From assembly GCF_933775445.1 (NCBI RefSeq), contig NC_065878.1, forward strand, positions 3,246,001-3,310,000: a DNA stretch of 64,000 bases. The letters are read 5' to 3'. Source of the DNA: Argentina anserina (Eukaryota > Streptophyta > Magnoliopsida > Rosales > Rosaceae). How positions within the stretch are numbered: position 1 is the first letter of the stretch; the number at the start of each line of letters is the position of its first letter. The position numbers and the translations under genes are program-made. Below the pieces are notes generated by a model. That model was not told the origin of the DNA and did not search any database. It was given only the letters and a program-made list of their open reading frames with translations. This document shows, piece by piece, positions 46,273-57,612 of this stretch.

Positions 46273-47372
46273 ATGGCGGATATCAACACTATGGCAGCAA
46301 AGATTAGTGTCAACGTTGGCATTAGCATGAGCTAAGAAAGCCATCAATCTTCAACATGTTCTTTGGAAACGTCTTCGGCAAGTAGCGGTTTTTATGGTCA
46401 ACAAGTTGATGACAGCTTGAACTTCAATCGTCGGGCATTAATGGGCCTATTCCAATCTACATGGGACTCGAATCTTTGTTACTTTCTTTGATCTAACGGG
46501 AGTTTTCCAGGTTGAGCTAGCCGATGGGGATTAGATCCTTGTTACTTTCAAGATTCGACAAATCGGAATCGGGTCTGGTGCAGCTGACCGTGGGCCTTCA
46601 ACTGAGCTCCGGTCACGCTAGTAGAATATGACAATGTTGCTCAGATTTATTAGGTTCCGTTGTTGAGGTCCTCCTACTGGATTACCTTCCTCAAAGTTCC
46701 ACCGGACTTCCAATCCGAGAGGTTGATAAGAATGGCGGGTAGCACACTCGGAGAGATGAAGGATAGGATCAAGCTCAATATTGCTGTGGAGTCTTGAAAA
46801 TCTGAGTGGGGATAAATTATAATCAACCAACTTCGATGAACTTTTATTTTGTCTTTATAATGGTGTTGAGAAAGTGACTGAATTTAGGCATGATAATTTA
46901 TTCGGACGTTGTAATCGCTGCGGTCTTGTTACGCATGTTCAAGGCCTCTATTGATGAAACAAGAAGCCCCACTCTAGAGCCAATGCTAAATCCTTTTAAA
47001 ACTGCAAACAACACCTTATTGATTGGTGAAGGTAGCAACACAGGTATTGGAGGAGCTCCAACGGTGTCTAGGGCACAAGGTCCGAACCCAGTTGTCACAA
47101 AGGTATGTGCACCTGTACCACCAACTAAATAGAAGCAGAAAAGGGTGGTGACGATCAGGGAATTATTGGAAATAGTAACGGACAACTCTCCATTGCTGGG
47201 AAAGAGAATGAAGACTAGGGAGGACCAATCCTTAACACAGTTGAGAATGGCTTTGTCTATTGATAGAGGTACATAACATTGATGTTTTTACCATGGAACT
47301 ACGTCCCATATAACCTAAATGGTTTAGTCCTAACAAGAAGAAGTTGGGAATGCCTAAAGGAGGCCTCAATAA
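46273..47372 (+). pseudogene. DUF4283 / zinc-knuckle remnant, 5' part
   Basis: Plus-strand frames give a decayed DUF4283-type protein. They include an AQIY..VPLL..YWITFLKVPPDFQSERLIRMAG-like region at about 46635-46750, then FRHDNLFGRCNRCGLVTH-like (46880-46940), which is the zf-CCHC_4 knuckle. A proline-rich linker and NPNKKKLGMPKGGLN end the piece at 47372, where a gypsy element enters. Stops at 46333, 46530 and near 46795 make it non-functional. It resumes at 56265. Confidence 0.7.
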
Positions 47373-47931
47373 TGCCGCGAGCTTACTCTTTTGTTATGTT
47401 ACTTGTGTGGCCTTAGCAAGTCTCTTATGCTAAGTCAGTCTTACTCTCGCAATACCTGGTTAGAACACTTGAAAGGCAAAAATAATATCTCTAAAAGATA
47501 ACTTGTATTAAGTAAATAAAGCTTACAAGAGTGTTTACAAGTATGCTTGATGACTTCTTACTTGATGCCTCAAATGTGAGGGGTGCCTTCCTATTTATAG
47601 ACTTTCTCTTCCTACTTCAATAGTTCTAGAGAATTCTAGGACTATGTACAAGTGTAGATGACTCTAGAAAAATCTATACAAGTCTACACAAAGCTAAGAG
47701 CTACCATGAATATTCTAGAGAAATATGGAGATGTCCCAAGGTTTCCCCATTCTTCCGGAAACTTCCAATGCTTTCTAGAACCTTTTATGAATTTCCAAAG
47801 AGTTCTAAGGAGTTCCACCATATTTTGGATGTGCCTACAATGTTCAAGTACTCTCTCCAACTTTCCTTGAGCCATGCTTGCTTAAAAAATGCTCTTAAGG
47901 TAAAAATGGCTAAGTTTGGCGGGATGTGATA
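47373..47931 (-). repeat. 3' LTR of the gypsy element
   Basis: 559 bp. On the minus strand it starts TATCACATCCCGCC (canonical TGTCAC mutated) and ends GCGGCA. Full length compared with the solo LTR at 55703-56264. Confidence 0.9.
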
Positions 47932-47939
47932 TTCTCCCC

Positions 47940-48250
47940 CACCTAAGGCCGCGATGTCCTCATCGTGCCTTCTTCATTGTATCACTGGAGCTTGTCCTTA
48001 AATTGCCACAATGTATCCTTAAACTCCCAGCTTGCTTGCGTAGCGGGCATGCCTCTCCACTTGATGAGGTACCATTTATAACTTGGCACGCCTCGACGTC
48101 GAATGACCTGATCTGCGAGTACTTCATCTACTTCCTTGTCGAAGTTGGTGACAACTGCTGTACTTGCCCGATGCGATACTCCCCTTGATGGGTCTTCCTA
48201 GTCCTCGTTGTATGGCTTTAACATACTTACATGGAAGACCGAATGTATTT
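47940..48250 (-). pseudogene. Chromodomain of the gypsy integrase
   Basis: The minus-strand frame gives DQVIRRRGVPSYKWYLIKWR and then a SWE motif, the standard chromodomain that follows integrase in chromoviruses and is thought to target insertion to chromatin. It lies between the integrase C-terminus and the purine tract. Confidence 0.75.
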
Positions 48251-49683
48251 TTAACTTGGGGGGAGGGGGTTGAGCTTGTATGAAACTTGGCCTACACGTT
48301 TGATGACTTCAAATAACCCTTCATACATGCGGATCAAGCCCTTGTGCATCTTCCTAAAGGCCTTGAATTGTTGTGGCAAGAGTTTCACAAATACAAGGTC
48401 GCCTTCCTTGAACTCAACATGCCTCCTCTTCTTGTATGCCCACTTCTTTATTTTCTTGGCAACCTTGTGCAACGCCGCTCGAGCTAACTCTATTTGCTCA
48501 TGCCATGACTTGGTAAACTTGAATGTTGCTGGACTCTTCCCTTCATAGCAAGTGGCACAGGATATATGAATTGTAGGATGCTGTCCCTACACAATTTCAC
48601 AAGGACTCTTGTTGGTTGCCTCACTTTGCTGCAAGTTGTAGGAAAATTGCGCCATGTCTAGATGCTTGGCCCAATTGGCACTCACGTATTGCCGCAAGTA
48701 TAGCTCAAAAAGCGCATTGACACGCTCTGTTTGACCGTGGCTTTGCGGATTGAAGCTTGTTGAAAAGTTCAAGTCCGTCCCCAGCATCTTAAACAACTTT
48801 GTCCAAAATTTCCCTGTGAAGTGCGGGTCTCTATCACTGACAAGGTTTCTTGGAACTCCCTAAGCTTGACTACATTGCGTAGGAATAACCTTATTGTCTC
48901 TTTCGTGGTGTAGTCGGCTGATGTGACCATGAAGTTTGCATACTTGCTAAATCTGTCCTCCACAACTATGATGCTCCCAAACTCCTCTGACTTCGGCAAG
49001 CAAGTGATGAAGTCCATAGAGACAATCTCACATGGTCTCTCCTATATGGGTAAGGGGTCTAGCAAGCCCCCCAGCTGTTGTTGGACTATCTTGTCTTATT
49101 GACAAATAAGACACGTCCGCACATACTCCTCGACCCCATCATGCATCCTAGGCCAATAATAGGTGGATTATAACAAGGCAAGTGTGTGTTTCATACCTAG
49201 GTGCCCGGACCATTTGGAATTATGGCATTCCTTGATAAGCTCCTTCCATAAGCTTCCCCACTTTGGAATATAGATGCGGCGGCCTTTGGTATAGAGAAGT
49301 TCATCATCTAGCCAAAACCTCCACGTTTTCCCTTCGGTGACTAAGGTAATGAGGCTTTGTACTTGATGATCTACCTTAAGTCTTTCTTTGATCTTAATTA
49401 ACAATGGGCTAGTAGCTTGAGAGATGCTTGTAAATTTCACCTTGCGGCTTAGCGCGTCTGCTACCACGTTCGCCTTTCCGAGCTTGTACTCTATGGTGTA
49501 GTCGAACTCCGCCAAGAGGTCTTGCCACCTTGCTTGCTTTGAACTTAACTTCTTTTGGGTTTGAAGTAGCTTGTTGCTATGTTTTCGGTCATGATCACGA
49601 ACTTTTCCCCAAGCAAGTAATGTTGCCATACTCGAAGGCAATGGATGATGACACTCATCTCCTTCTCTTGCATGGTGTAGCAC
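48251..49683 (-). pseudogene. Gypsy integrase
   Basis: Minus-strand pieces give the zinc-binding start (ECHNSKWSGHLG.., later CLICQ), the catalytic core (MDFITCLPKSEEFG..VVEDRFSKYANF), a GQTERVN block with the catalytic glutamate (48587-48796), and a C-terminal GDLVFVKLLPQQFKAFRK region (48251-48472). A frameshift at about 48820-48840 disrupts the second aspartate motif, and stops lie at 49167 and 49060. Confidence 0.85.
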
Positions 49684-50800
49684 CGTTTCGTGTCATTGAG
49701 ATTCTAACTCTCATAGGCAATTGGATGCCCGTCTTGTATGAGAACTCCGCCAATGGCAAAGTCGGAAGCATTGCTATGCACCTCATAAGGCTTGGTGTGG
49801 TCGGGTAAGCTAAGCACGGGCTCCTCGCATATTGCATTCTTCAAGTCTTCAAAGGCTTCTTGGCACTCCGATGTCCACTCTTATGCCTTGTTCTTCTTGA
49901 GAATGTCAGTTAATGGTGTAGCCCGGCCGAGTATCTCTTGATAAAGTGGCAATAATAGTTAATTAGCCCAAGAAAAGATCTTAACTTATGTACCTTGGTG
50001 GGTGGCTCCCATTATTGGATGGAATGCACCTTGCAATCCTCCATCATAAGTTTGCCGTCCTTGATCTTGTGCCCCAAGAATGACACCTCCGGCTTGGTAA
50101 ATGAACACTTCTCCATCTTGATGTATAGCTTGTTCTCCCACAATACCTTAAGCACTTCCCGCAAGTGCTCTAAATGCTCCCGCAAAGTCTTTATATACAC
50201 CACTATGTCATCCAAGCAGATGACCACAAACCGGTTGAGATAGGGGTGGAATAACTTATTGATCAAAGTGCAAAAGGTTGCCAGTACAATAGTTAGACCT
50301 AAGGACCAAAAGTTCATGAGAGCCATACCTTGTGATGCATGCAGTCTTTGGCTCATCCCCCTTCGCTTTGCGCACTTGGTAGTATCCCAAACGAAGGTCT
50401 AACTTTGAAAAGTATCGTGCATTTCCCAATTGATCAAAGAGATTGGCAATAAGAGGAATATGGTACTTGTTCTTTACCGTGATCTTGTTGAGCACCCTAT
50501 AGTCAATGCACATGCGTAGCGACCCATCCTTATTCTTTTGGAATAAGATAGGGGCACTGAACGGGGCTTTCGAAAGTCTAATGAACCCAACGTCCAAAAC
50601 TCCTTCAATTACCTCCTTAGCTCCACTGACTCCGGAGGCGCCATGCGGTAGGCGCCTATGGTGGGTGGTTTGGTCCCGGGTTCCAATTCTATCTCGTGGT
50701 CGATATCCCTCCTTGGGGGTAGTCTCTTGGGCAGTTCCGCGAGTGATACATCCTTGAACTCCTCAAGAACTGTGGCTACCTCCTTGGGCATGACATCTTA
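49684..50800 (-). pseudogene. Gypsy reverse transcriptase and RNase H
   Basis: The RT appears as [21 protein letters not shown] and [12 protein letters not shown] (50256-50597), then VVICLDDIVVY (50012-50356), where YLDD has become CLDD. A frameshift lies near 50300-50340. RNase H follows to about 49500, ending ..DYTIEYKLGKANVVADALSR. The upstream [21 protein letters not shown] (50609-50791) is the linker between protease and RT. Confidence 0.85.
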
Positions 50801-51224
50801 TGGCCTTGACTCCTCATCATCGAACTCACTAAGGATGGTCAAGTAGCTTTCCTCTTCTCTTTTGATGCCTTTCTTGAATTGCAATTCCGACAACACATTG
50901 ATGTTTTTCTTTGCTTCTCGAGTTGTTAGCACCACGCATGACCACTCACCATCCTTGATGCACAAGCTGTTGGAAAATAGCATCGAAAATGCCTTGACTT
51001 GATCATAGAATTCCAAACCCAAGACTACCTTGTAGTCATCCATCAACACTATCGAGAAGTCCATACCAAGCTCCCACGCTTCTCTTGACTCCTCGAACTA
51101 CTCCTTGTATGGGGCGAGCAAGTGAATTGACCGCCTTGATGGAGCCCCCTCCATCGCTCGCCTTTAGTCCTAGCATGCATGCCTCGATGGAAATGAAGTT
51201 GTGGGTTGGCCCTATGTCAAGCAT
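50798..51224 (-). pseudogene. Gypsy aspartic protease
   Basis: The minus-strand frame has LDIGPTHNFIS where active proteases have LVDTGATHNFIS, so the catalytic DTG is changed to DIG. Downstream DFSIVLMDDYKVVLGLEFYDQ is the conserved family tail. Confidence 0.75.
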
Positions 51225-51307
51225 CGCCGTTGTTGGCTTCCCACCTATGGTGATGTATGTAAACTTTTGGCTTGGACCTTAGGTGTAGAGCGGATTGCAT
51301 TGAGCAC

Positions 51308-51986
51308 CTACATAGACCCCAAGTGTGCACTTCCATCGCCATCCTTGGCTTCACTCCTGCCTTGATAACTTTTCAAGAGTGTGCTTAGAGCTCTCCTTTG
51401 TGGGAAATTCCTTGCCAAATGCGAACTGTCGCAAAGAAAACACTTGTTGTCATTAGGCTTGTCCGAGCTCCTTGTGTCCCTGTGCTTGCCTTTATCGTTG
51501 AACCTTGCCGAGTAGCTCTCCAGACGTGACTCAGTCTTGCGTTGGCTTTTGTCTCCCCCACCTTTGGCATAGCTGCTCTTCTTCTCCCTTGAACTTGAGA
51601 AATCAACTAAGTCTTCGACCACGACTATGGCGGTGGCAAGCTCTTGCACTCCTCCTCGCCTTAGCTCCGCCTTGGCCCATGATTGGAGACCATCCATAAA
51701 GTTAAAGTGAGCATCCTTGTCGGACAAGTCCGGGATCTCAAGCACCAAGTTAGTGAAATCTCTAATATAATCATGAATAGGCCCCGTGTGCTTGACCCTT
51801 CGCAAGCAAGCTCTTGCCTCATCCTCAGCATTCTCGGGATAATTGCCTTTTAAGCTCTTTAATTATCAAAGGTAGAGATGGTGCACGTGCCTCTTTCGAC
51901 ATCGCCTTCTCCTCCACCATAGCATGGCGTGTCAGTGAGATATAGAGCCACCGTCTTTATCTTGACATCCTCCTTCGTGATGCCTT
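51308..51986 (-). pseudogene. Gypsy gag, C-terminal part
   Basis: The minus-strand frame (51308-51805) carries the retrotransposon gag fold (VKHTGPIHDYIRDFTNL..ISDL-like) and a zinc knuckle CFLCDSSHLARNF in which the last cysteine is phenylalanine. The N-terminal part lies beyond the inserted LTR at 54741-55217. Confidence 0.8.
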
Positions 51987-54740
51987 TGTAATAACCCGAA
52001 TTTCTTTATTCATTTCACAAAGCTTAATGAAATGATATTTTGGTTATATATGTATTCTACGTCTTTTTTTAAATAGCCTTCATTTGAAGTAGAAATCGGT
52101 TCGAGAACCATTAAGTCGTTTTACGATTTAATTCAGTCGACTCAAGAGTTGACTTTTAATCCGTCGCTCATTTTAGAAAACTTCCTTCATGAAAGTTGTA
52201 GAGCTCGTCAAAACGAGTTCGTAGATATTCACATAATTTTCAGAAGTCGGAGGAGCGGGGATTTAATTATCGAAGTCTGTTGTTCGGAGGGGTAAAATGG
52301 GGAGGATTTGAAAATATCTTTTCACACTTATCGTCTCCCTCTCCCTCCACTGCACTCACATATTCCTTCTACTTCGTCTCCATCAGCTCTTTTCTTCGAA
52401 CTCCAACCGACCCCCATTTCTTCTTCATTTCCAGAAAAATCTCTCCACCTTCAATCTCATCTTTCAGCCAACAAACCTGACCAATGGGTACCTTGAACTG
52501 TGCTGATTTCCACCTTCCTTCCGGTTGAAGAAGCAAGCTGCTCCGACACTTGAGCTAGGAGCTACTACACAAGCAGTTCCGGCAGTGAATGACACAAGGA
52601 CTGCAAGTTGTTGTGCCATTGACAGAGGTGGGCTATGAGTCTTTCCTACCTGGTCATTTCAGCTGCACAAGTTACAATGAGGAGCTCAGTGGCTTTGTTG
52701 TGCCGTAGTTACAGTTTTTGTAATGGAGGTTACATAAGCTTTTCCGGCAGTCCTCCTGCCTTTTCTGATGATTCTAGCTGGTAAGCATACCCTCATTTCC
52801 CTCAAATTTGTATTTGAAAGTTAAGGACAGTGGGTTGTTTGTTGAAGCTAGTTGGTGAGTGTAAGTTTATGGTTTTGGGTGTGTGTTTTTGAGGCCAGCA
52901 GCAGGGTTGCTATATTGTGGTAGAGGAAAGTTGAGTTAGTTGTTATCTTTGGTGATGTTTTGGTGGTGTTGAGAGTAAGGGCTATGTGTGTGTCTGTAGT
53001 GAAGTGTTGGGAAGTAGGTTGTGTGTTAGGACAGTTGAGGGAGAGGGAGCCCGAGAGCTGTAATGGAAGTGTGAAGTTGTTATTTTGTGTTTAAAGAGTG
53101 GCTGTGTCCCAGGACTGTTTTGGTGGAGTTAATTTTGTTGGAGTCTAGGCTTAAAGTTTTTAAGTTGGGACTGTTTTGGGTGATTGGTGTAGTGGTTTAG
53201 TGGGTTAGGTTCTTGTTGTTGTTTTGGGACAGTTGAGATAAAGAGAGAGAGACTGAGAGAGTAGTGTTGGGGAAGTAAGGGAGTAGTATGAGTTGTTAAG
53301 GGTGTTGGAAGTGGTGGAGAGAGAGTGAAAGCACCAAATGTTTGGTTTGGGTGGTCTTAGTAGTTTTGAGGTTTTGTTGAGTTGTTTAGCGTTTTGAACT
53401 CAATTGTTACTAAGTGATATTTGTGTCACTTAGGTACTTGGATTTCATCGAAGCGCATAAGTAAACTCTTTTGGAGTTGCAAGTTGAAAAGCGGGAGCGA
53501 AAATGTGAGTAAGCCTCACGTTTGGTCTAGTTACCCTTGGCGGTAACTAGACGTGTAAACTTACTTTTTGTATATTCTTACTTGTTGTGAGACTGAAATT
53601 TAAATGTGTATATATTTGGTGATTCATATACGTATATCTAAATGGTAATAGGATATGCATATATTTATCACTAAGTGTATAAAGCTATTATGTTTGTGAA
53701 ATATATTGTGCTTTTTTAGTTGGTTTTTATTAAATTTTGGAGGATGGGACCAAGGGGGAATAAAATGTATCTCTGAGTAAATTGGAGGTTTTTGGATGAA
53801 ATATTTGTATAGTCGAAGTGCTTACATGTTGTTTCGCTGGAGGGGAAGAAAATGTACCTTCTGGCATATATGGTGATTATTGTGTGTTTTTGACTAGAAG
53901 GGAATAAAATGTACCGTCTGGTATTATTGATGTTATTGATGTGGTGTTGTTAAATAGAGTTGGTGAGTTGTCAAAACAGTTGTTGCCAAAAGGGCGACAA
54001 TGTGTTATTTTGATTGTTACGCCAAAGTGGCGATAGGCAGTTTCGGAACCATACATTGGCCGGGTTTGTGAAAGATTAATCTAGAGCTCTAGTTTGTGCC
54101 TGTTATGCATAGGAGCAAAGTGTTGACCGACTCATGAATATTATTGTGGAGAATCATTCATGGGAGAAAAGTGCTGACCGACTCATGAATGACTCCATTG
54201 TTGGGGTGCGTCATTATGATGTGAGCATGACTGGCGTGTTAATGTTGTGGTGATGACAGTGACTGAATGTGATGATGATAATGTTGTGGTTATTATTGTG
54301 AGAATGTGGTGATTATGATATTATTTGAGAAGTTGTCATAGATGCATGTTTGTTGAGTATTTCTTTTCATTTACTCATACCAGCTGTGAAGCTAACCCGG
54401 TTGTGTTTATAATCCAGTTGTACCAATAAATGGTGCAGGGGGTAGTGCTGCAGGTACTTCTTAGTAGCTGTGACAGGAGGGGTGCACTGCATGACAGAGG
54501 AGAGTTGTTTTGGATTCAGTTTCCCTTTTTAGTTCTGGTGAGGTTTTTCTGAGAGATACCAAACTGTACATCTTTACATCGTGTAATTATGTTTGTGTAT
54601 TACAGTTTGTAAACCGAGTTGTTGTTAAACTTGGTTGAGATATTTAGCTACTGTAATGTAATTTCATTTATTGAAGTTATTTTAGAGTGTTAACATCCTT
54701 AAATTCGAAATTTTATTATTATGAATTTAGAGATGTTATA
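51987..54740 (+). mobile_element. 2.75-kb solo LTR-like insertion in gypsy gag
   Basis: It starts TGTAATAACCCGAATTTC and ends GAGATGTTATA (canonical ..TTACA decayed). The flanks are GCCTT (51982-51986) and GCCTA (54741-54745), 4 of 5 identical. No internal coding sequence is present. It contains CTTCATGAAAGTTGTAGAGC and CGTCAAAACGAG near the start, words shared with the LTRs at 10.2, 17.6 and 20.5 kb. The GT-rich 52800-53450 stretch is not coding. Confidence 0.75.
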
Positions 54741-55355
54741 GCCTACGACCCTGAAATATTGATTTAGTCCCCACAAGAAGTTGTCCACTTAGCAACCATT
54801 GCGTGATCTCCCAAAGCTCTTAGGCTTTGGCACCTTGACCCACTTGGTCTCAACGGTGCTGCTGGTACTAGCCCCCGTGGCTTGTGCGCGCTTGCATAGG
54901 GTAATATCTGCCCGCACTTCCTCTATGCGTGTAGAATCTGCCTACATCGCCTCCATGTGTGTAAGCAAGCTATTGTGCTCCCATTCATGAACTTCACGCA
55001 TCCAGGCAAGTTCCCCTACGAAGTCCTCGCGAATCTTGTCCATCTCGCCCTGCAAGGACTCTTCTAGCTTGAGCATCATGCCCTTGATCGCAATGTGGAT
55101 AGCGGCGTCCTCCGCCTCTAAGCCTTCCACATGTTGGCTTATATCATCCACCTGGGCCCCCATGCCACTCACTCTCTCCTCCACTTGAGTTAGTCGTGAG
55201 TCGATTGAAGCTATCACGTCCTTGAGCTGTTCCTTCCTTGGAACCGTGGGATTGACAAGTTCTTCGCGACCCCTCTCTTGCGGGTCATCGGAAACATTAC
55301 CAACAGCTTTTCGTTATTCGGCATTGTATCGAGCTAGCCTCTTGATCGAACTCCA
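54741..55355 (-). pseudogene. Gypsy gag, N-terminal coiled coil
   Basis: The minus-strand frame at 54942-55217 is MIASIDSRLTQVEERVSGMG.., a heptad-rich coiled coil typical of the N-terminus of this chromovirus gag. It starts about 150 bp after the primer-binding site. Separation from the rest of gag is due to the inserted LTR. Confidence 0.75.
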
Positions 55356-55366
55356 GCTCTGATACC

Positions 55367-55688
55367 TGTCACAAGCTTACTCTTTTGCTATGCTACTCGT
55401 GCGGCCTTAGCAAGTCCCTTATGCTAAGTCAGCCTTACTCTCGCAACACCTAGCTAGAACAATTGAAAGACAAAGAGAATATATCTAAAGGAGAATTTAT
55501 ATTAAGTAAAGAAAGCTTACAAGAGTGTTGTATGCTCGATGGCTTCTTACTTGATTCCTCAAATGTGAGGGGTGTCATCCTATGTATAGGCTTCCTCCTC
55601 CTACTTCAATAGGTCTATAGAATTCTAGGACCATTCTTGTTTCAAAAATACTCAAGGTAAAATGACTAAGATTGGCGGGATGTGATAA
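55367..55688 (-). repeat. 5' LTR of the gypsy element, internally deleted
   Basis: 322 bp against 559 bp for the 3' LTR. The first and last parts align, but about 230 bp are missing where TCTAGGACCA joins TTCTTGTTTC (near 55640). The deletion removes much of the region upstream of transcription start in element orientation, so this copy would lack a normal promoter. Confidence 0.9.
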
Positions 55689-55702
55689 TAAGCTACCCTA
55701 CT

Positions 55703-56264
55703 GTCACATCCCGCCAAACTTGGCCATTTTTACCTTGAGTATTTTTGAAGCAACCATGGCTCAAGGAAGGTTACGAAAGACACTTGAGCATTCTAGTGGA
55801 TCCGAAAAATGGTGGAACTCTTTAGAACTCTTTGGAAGTTCATAGAAGGCTCTAGAATGCGTTGGAAGTCTCCGGAAGAATGGGGAGGTCTTGGAACATC
55901 TCCGGATTTCTCTAGAACCATTAAGAGGCTAAGGGAACAAGATCACTCCAGAAGTCTCTAGAATACTCAAGGTAGCTCTTAGCTTTGTGTAGACTTGTAT
56001 AAATTTCTCTAGAGTCATCTACACTTGTACATAGTCCTATAACTATTGAGGTAGGATGGGGAGACCTATAAATAGCAAGGCACCCCTCACATTTGAGGCA
56101 TTAAGTAAGTTGCCTTCATCATACTTGTAAACACTCTTGTAAGCTTTCTTTGTTCAATACAAGTTCTCTTTAGAGATATTATTTTTGCCTTTCAATTATT
56201 CTAGTCAGGTGTTGCAGGAGTAAGACTCGCACGAATAGCATAACAAAAGAGTAAGCTCATGACA
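55703..56264 (+). mobile_element. Solo LTR of the same gypsy family, opposite orientation
   Basis: 562 bp from TGTCACATCCCGCC to CTCATGACA, collinear with the reverse complement of 47373-47931. CTAC lies on both sides (55699-55702, 56265-56268). It lies 14 bp from the end of the complete gypsy element. Confidence 0.92.
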
Positions 56265-56412
56265 CTACGGTACAACTGGTAAGAGAAAACCTAAAAAAGC
56301 TGCTAGAATGAATAGCACATGGAGAAGAGATACGCTCGGAAATTTTTTAAAGCTGCATTGGAGCATGCAGGGGAAGCTGAGAATATCTCCGACCCTACGA
56401 GAAGGAGATAAT
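56265..56412 (+). pseudogene. DUF4283 / zinc-knuckle remnant, 3' end
   Basis: It continues the coding remnant of 46273-47372 in frame once both insertions and one copy of each target repeat are discounted. Visible parts are GTTGKRKPKKAARMNSTW and, after a one-base slip, FFKAALEHAGEAENISDPT before a stop at about 56410. Confidence 0.7.
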
Positions 56413-56428
56413 ATTTGTTTAGTTGCAT

Positions 56429-56972
56429 TAGGGCTGTCAATTTCGACACGACCTGATAATACGACTCGAAACCCGCACGAAATAAAGCGGGTTGAACCCG
56501 CACGATTAAAAAACGGGTTAGCGGCGGGTCAACCCGCCATGACCCATTTAATAAACGGGTCAACGACGGATTAACCCGCTAACACGAAATGAACCCGCAT
56601 GACAAGTTTAATAAAAGAGTCGAACTAAATTCTATATAAAATACGCGTACACAAGCTATTTAAAATTGTAATATTATATATATAAAAGTTTAGTAAGTTT
56701 TTTCTCATTTTGAACTAGAATTTTGGATAATACAATGAATTGTTTTATTTTATTATTGTTTTAGTTAGTTATCTTATCTAAAATGACAAATATATTTATT
56801 AAATGGGTTAAACGGGTTGGAAACGGGTAACCCGTTTAATAAATGGGTTGGGTTTGGGTTTAAATTTTTGACACGATTATTAAATGGGTTGGGTTTGGGT
56901 TTACATTTTATAACACGCAAGACACCTTGACACGACACGAACTCAACCCGACACGACCCATTGACAGTCCTA
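56429..56972. mobile_element. hAT-like MITE, 544 bp
   Basis: The left end is TAGGGCTGTCAATTTCGACA. The right end, reverse complemented, is TAGGACTGTCAATGGGTCGT. Subterminal ACGGGTTAACCCG-type words occur in both orientations. Flanking 8-mers AGTTGCAT and CCTAGCAT agree at 5 of 8, so the target duplication is weak. Confidence 0.7.
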
Positions 56973-56990
56973 CCTAGCATCTTTATTATG

Positions 56991-57612
56991 TTGATCATGA
57001 GACTACTAACTTTCACCATAACCGTTCATTTGTTTGATGCAATCGACTATGAAGACGATTTTTGTTTATGTTGATCTTTTACAGAAATGATCTTTAGTAA
57101 TAAACTAAACCTTTAAACGGTTAAAATCATGTATTTATATTCGCAAAGTGTGCAAATAAACGAGAGTTTGGACGCACGCGTACATACTAGTTTGTACGCA
57201 AGTTTTTTTCATTGTGTACAAACTAGTATGTACGCGTGCGTCTAAACTCTCGTTTATTTGCACACTTTGCGAATATAAATACATGATTTTAACCGTTCAA
57301 AAGTTTAGTTTATTACTAAAGACCATTTCTGTAAAATATCAACATAAACAAAAATCGTCTTCATAGTCGATTGCATCAAACAAATTGACGGTTGATCATG
57401 AGACTACTAACTTTCACCATAACCGTTCATTTGTTTGATGCAATCGACTATGAAGACGATTTTTGTTTATGTTGATCTTTTACAGAAATGATCTTTAGTA
57501 ATAAACTAAACCTTTGAACGGTTAAAATCATGTATTTATATTCGCAAAGTGTGCAAATAAACGAGAGTTTGGACGCACGCGTACATACTAGTTTGTACGC
57601 AAGTTTTTTTCT
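56991..57612. repeat. Triplicated ~215-bp unit: direct, inverted, direct
   Basis: Unit copies are 56991-57210 (+), 57216-57391 (reverse) and 57392-57612 (+). The first and third copies both read TTGATCATGAGACTACTAAC at the start and ACGCAAGTTTTTTTC at the end. A fourth partial direct copy begins at 60231. Confidence 0.95.
57022..57391. repeat. 370-bp near-perfect palindrome, 176-bp arms, 18-nt spacer
   Basis: Arm 57022-57197 pairs with 57216-57391. The centre CGCGTACATACTAGTTTGTAC / GTACAAACTAGTATGTACGCG is perfect for 25 bp. The rest carries only scattered mismatches (for example GTTTGGACG against CGTCTAAAC, a possible G:U pair in RNA). If transcribed, it would fold into a long hairpin. No coding content. 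Confidence 0.95.

Larger units (their letters stand above)
47373..55688 (-). mobile_element. Ty3/gypsy chromovirus, full-length but decayed
   Basis: On the minus strand the order is: 5' LTR (55688-55367), primer-binding site GGTATCAGAGC (initiator Met tRNA) directly abutting at 55366-55356, gag, protease, RT, RNase H, integrase, chromodomain, purine tract GGTGGGGGAGAA, and 3' LTR (47931-47373). The flanks are ATAA on both sides (47369-47372, 55689-55692). It interrupts a DUF4283 coding remnant. A 2754-bp LTR-like insertion (51987-54740) sits in gag. Without it the element is 5.56 kb, a normal chromovirus size. Confidence 0.92.
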
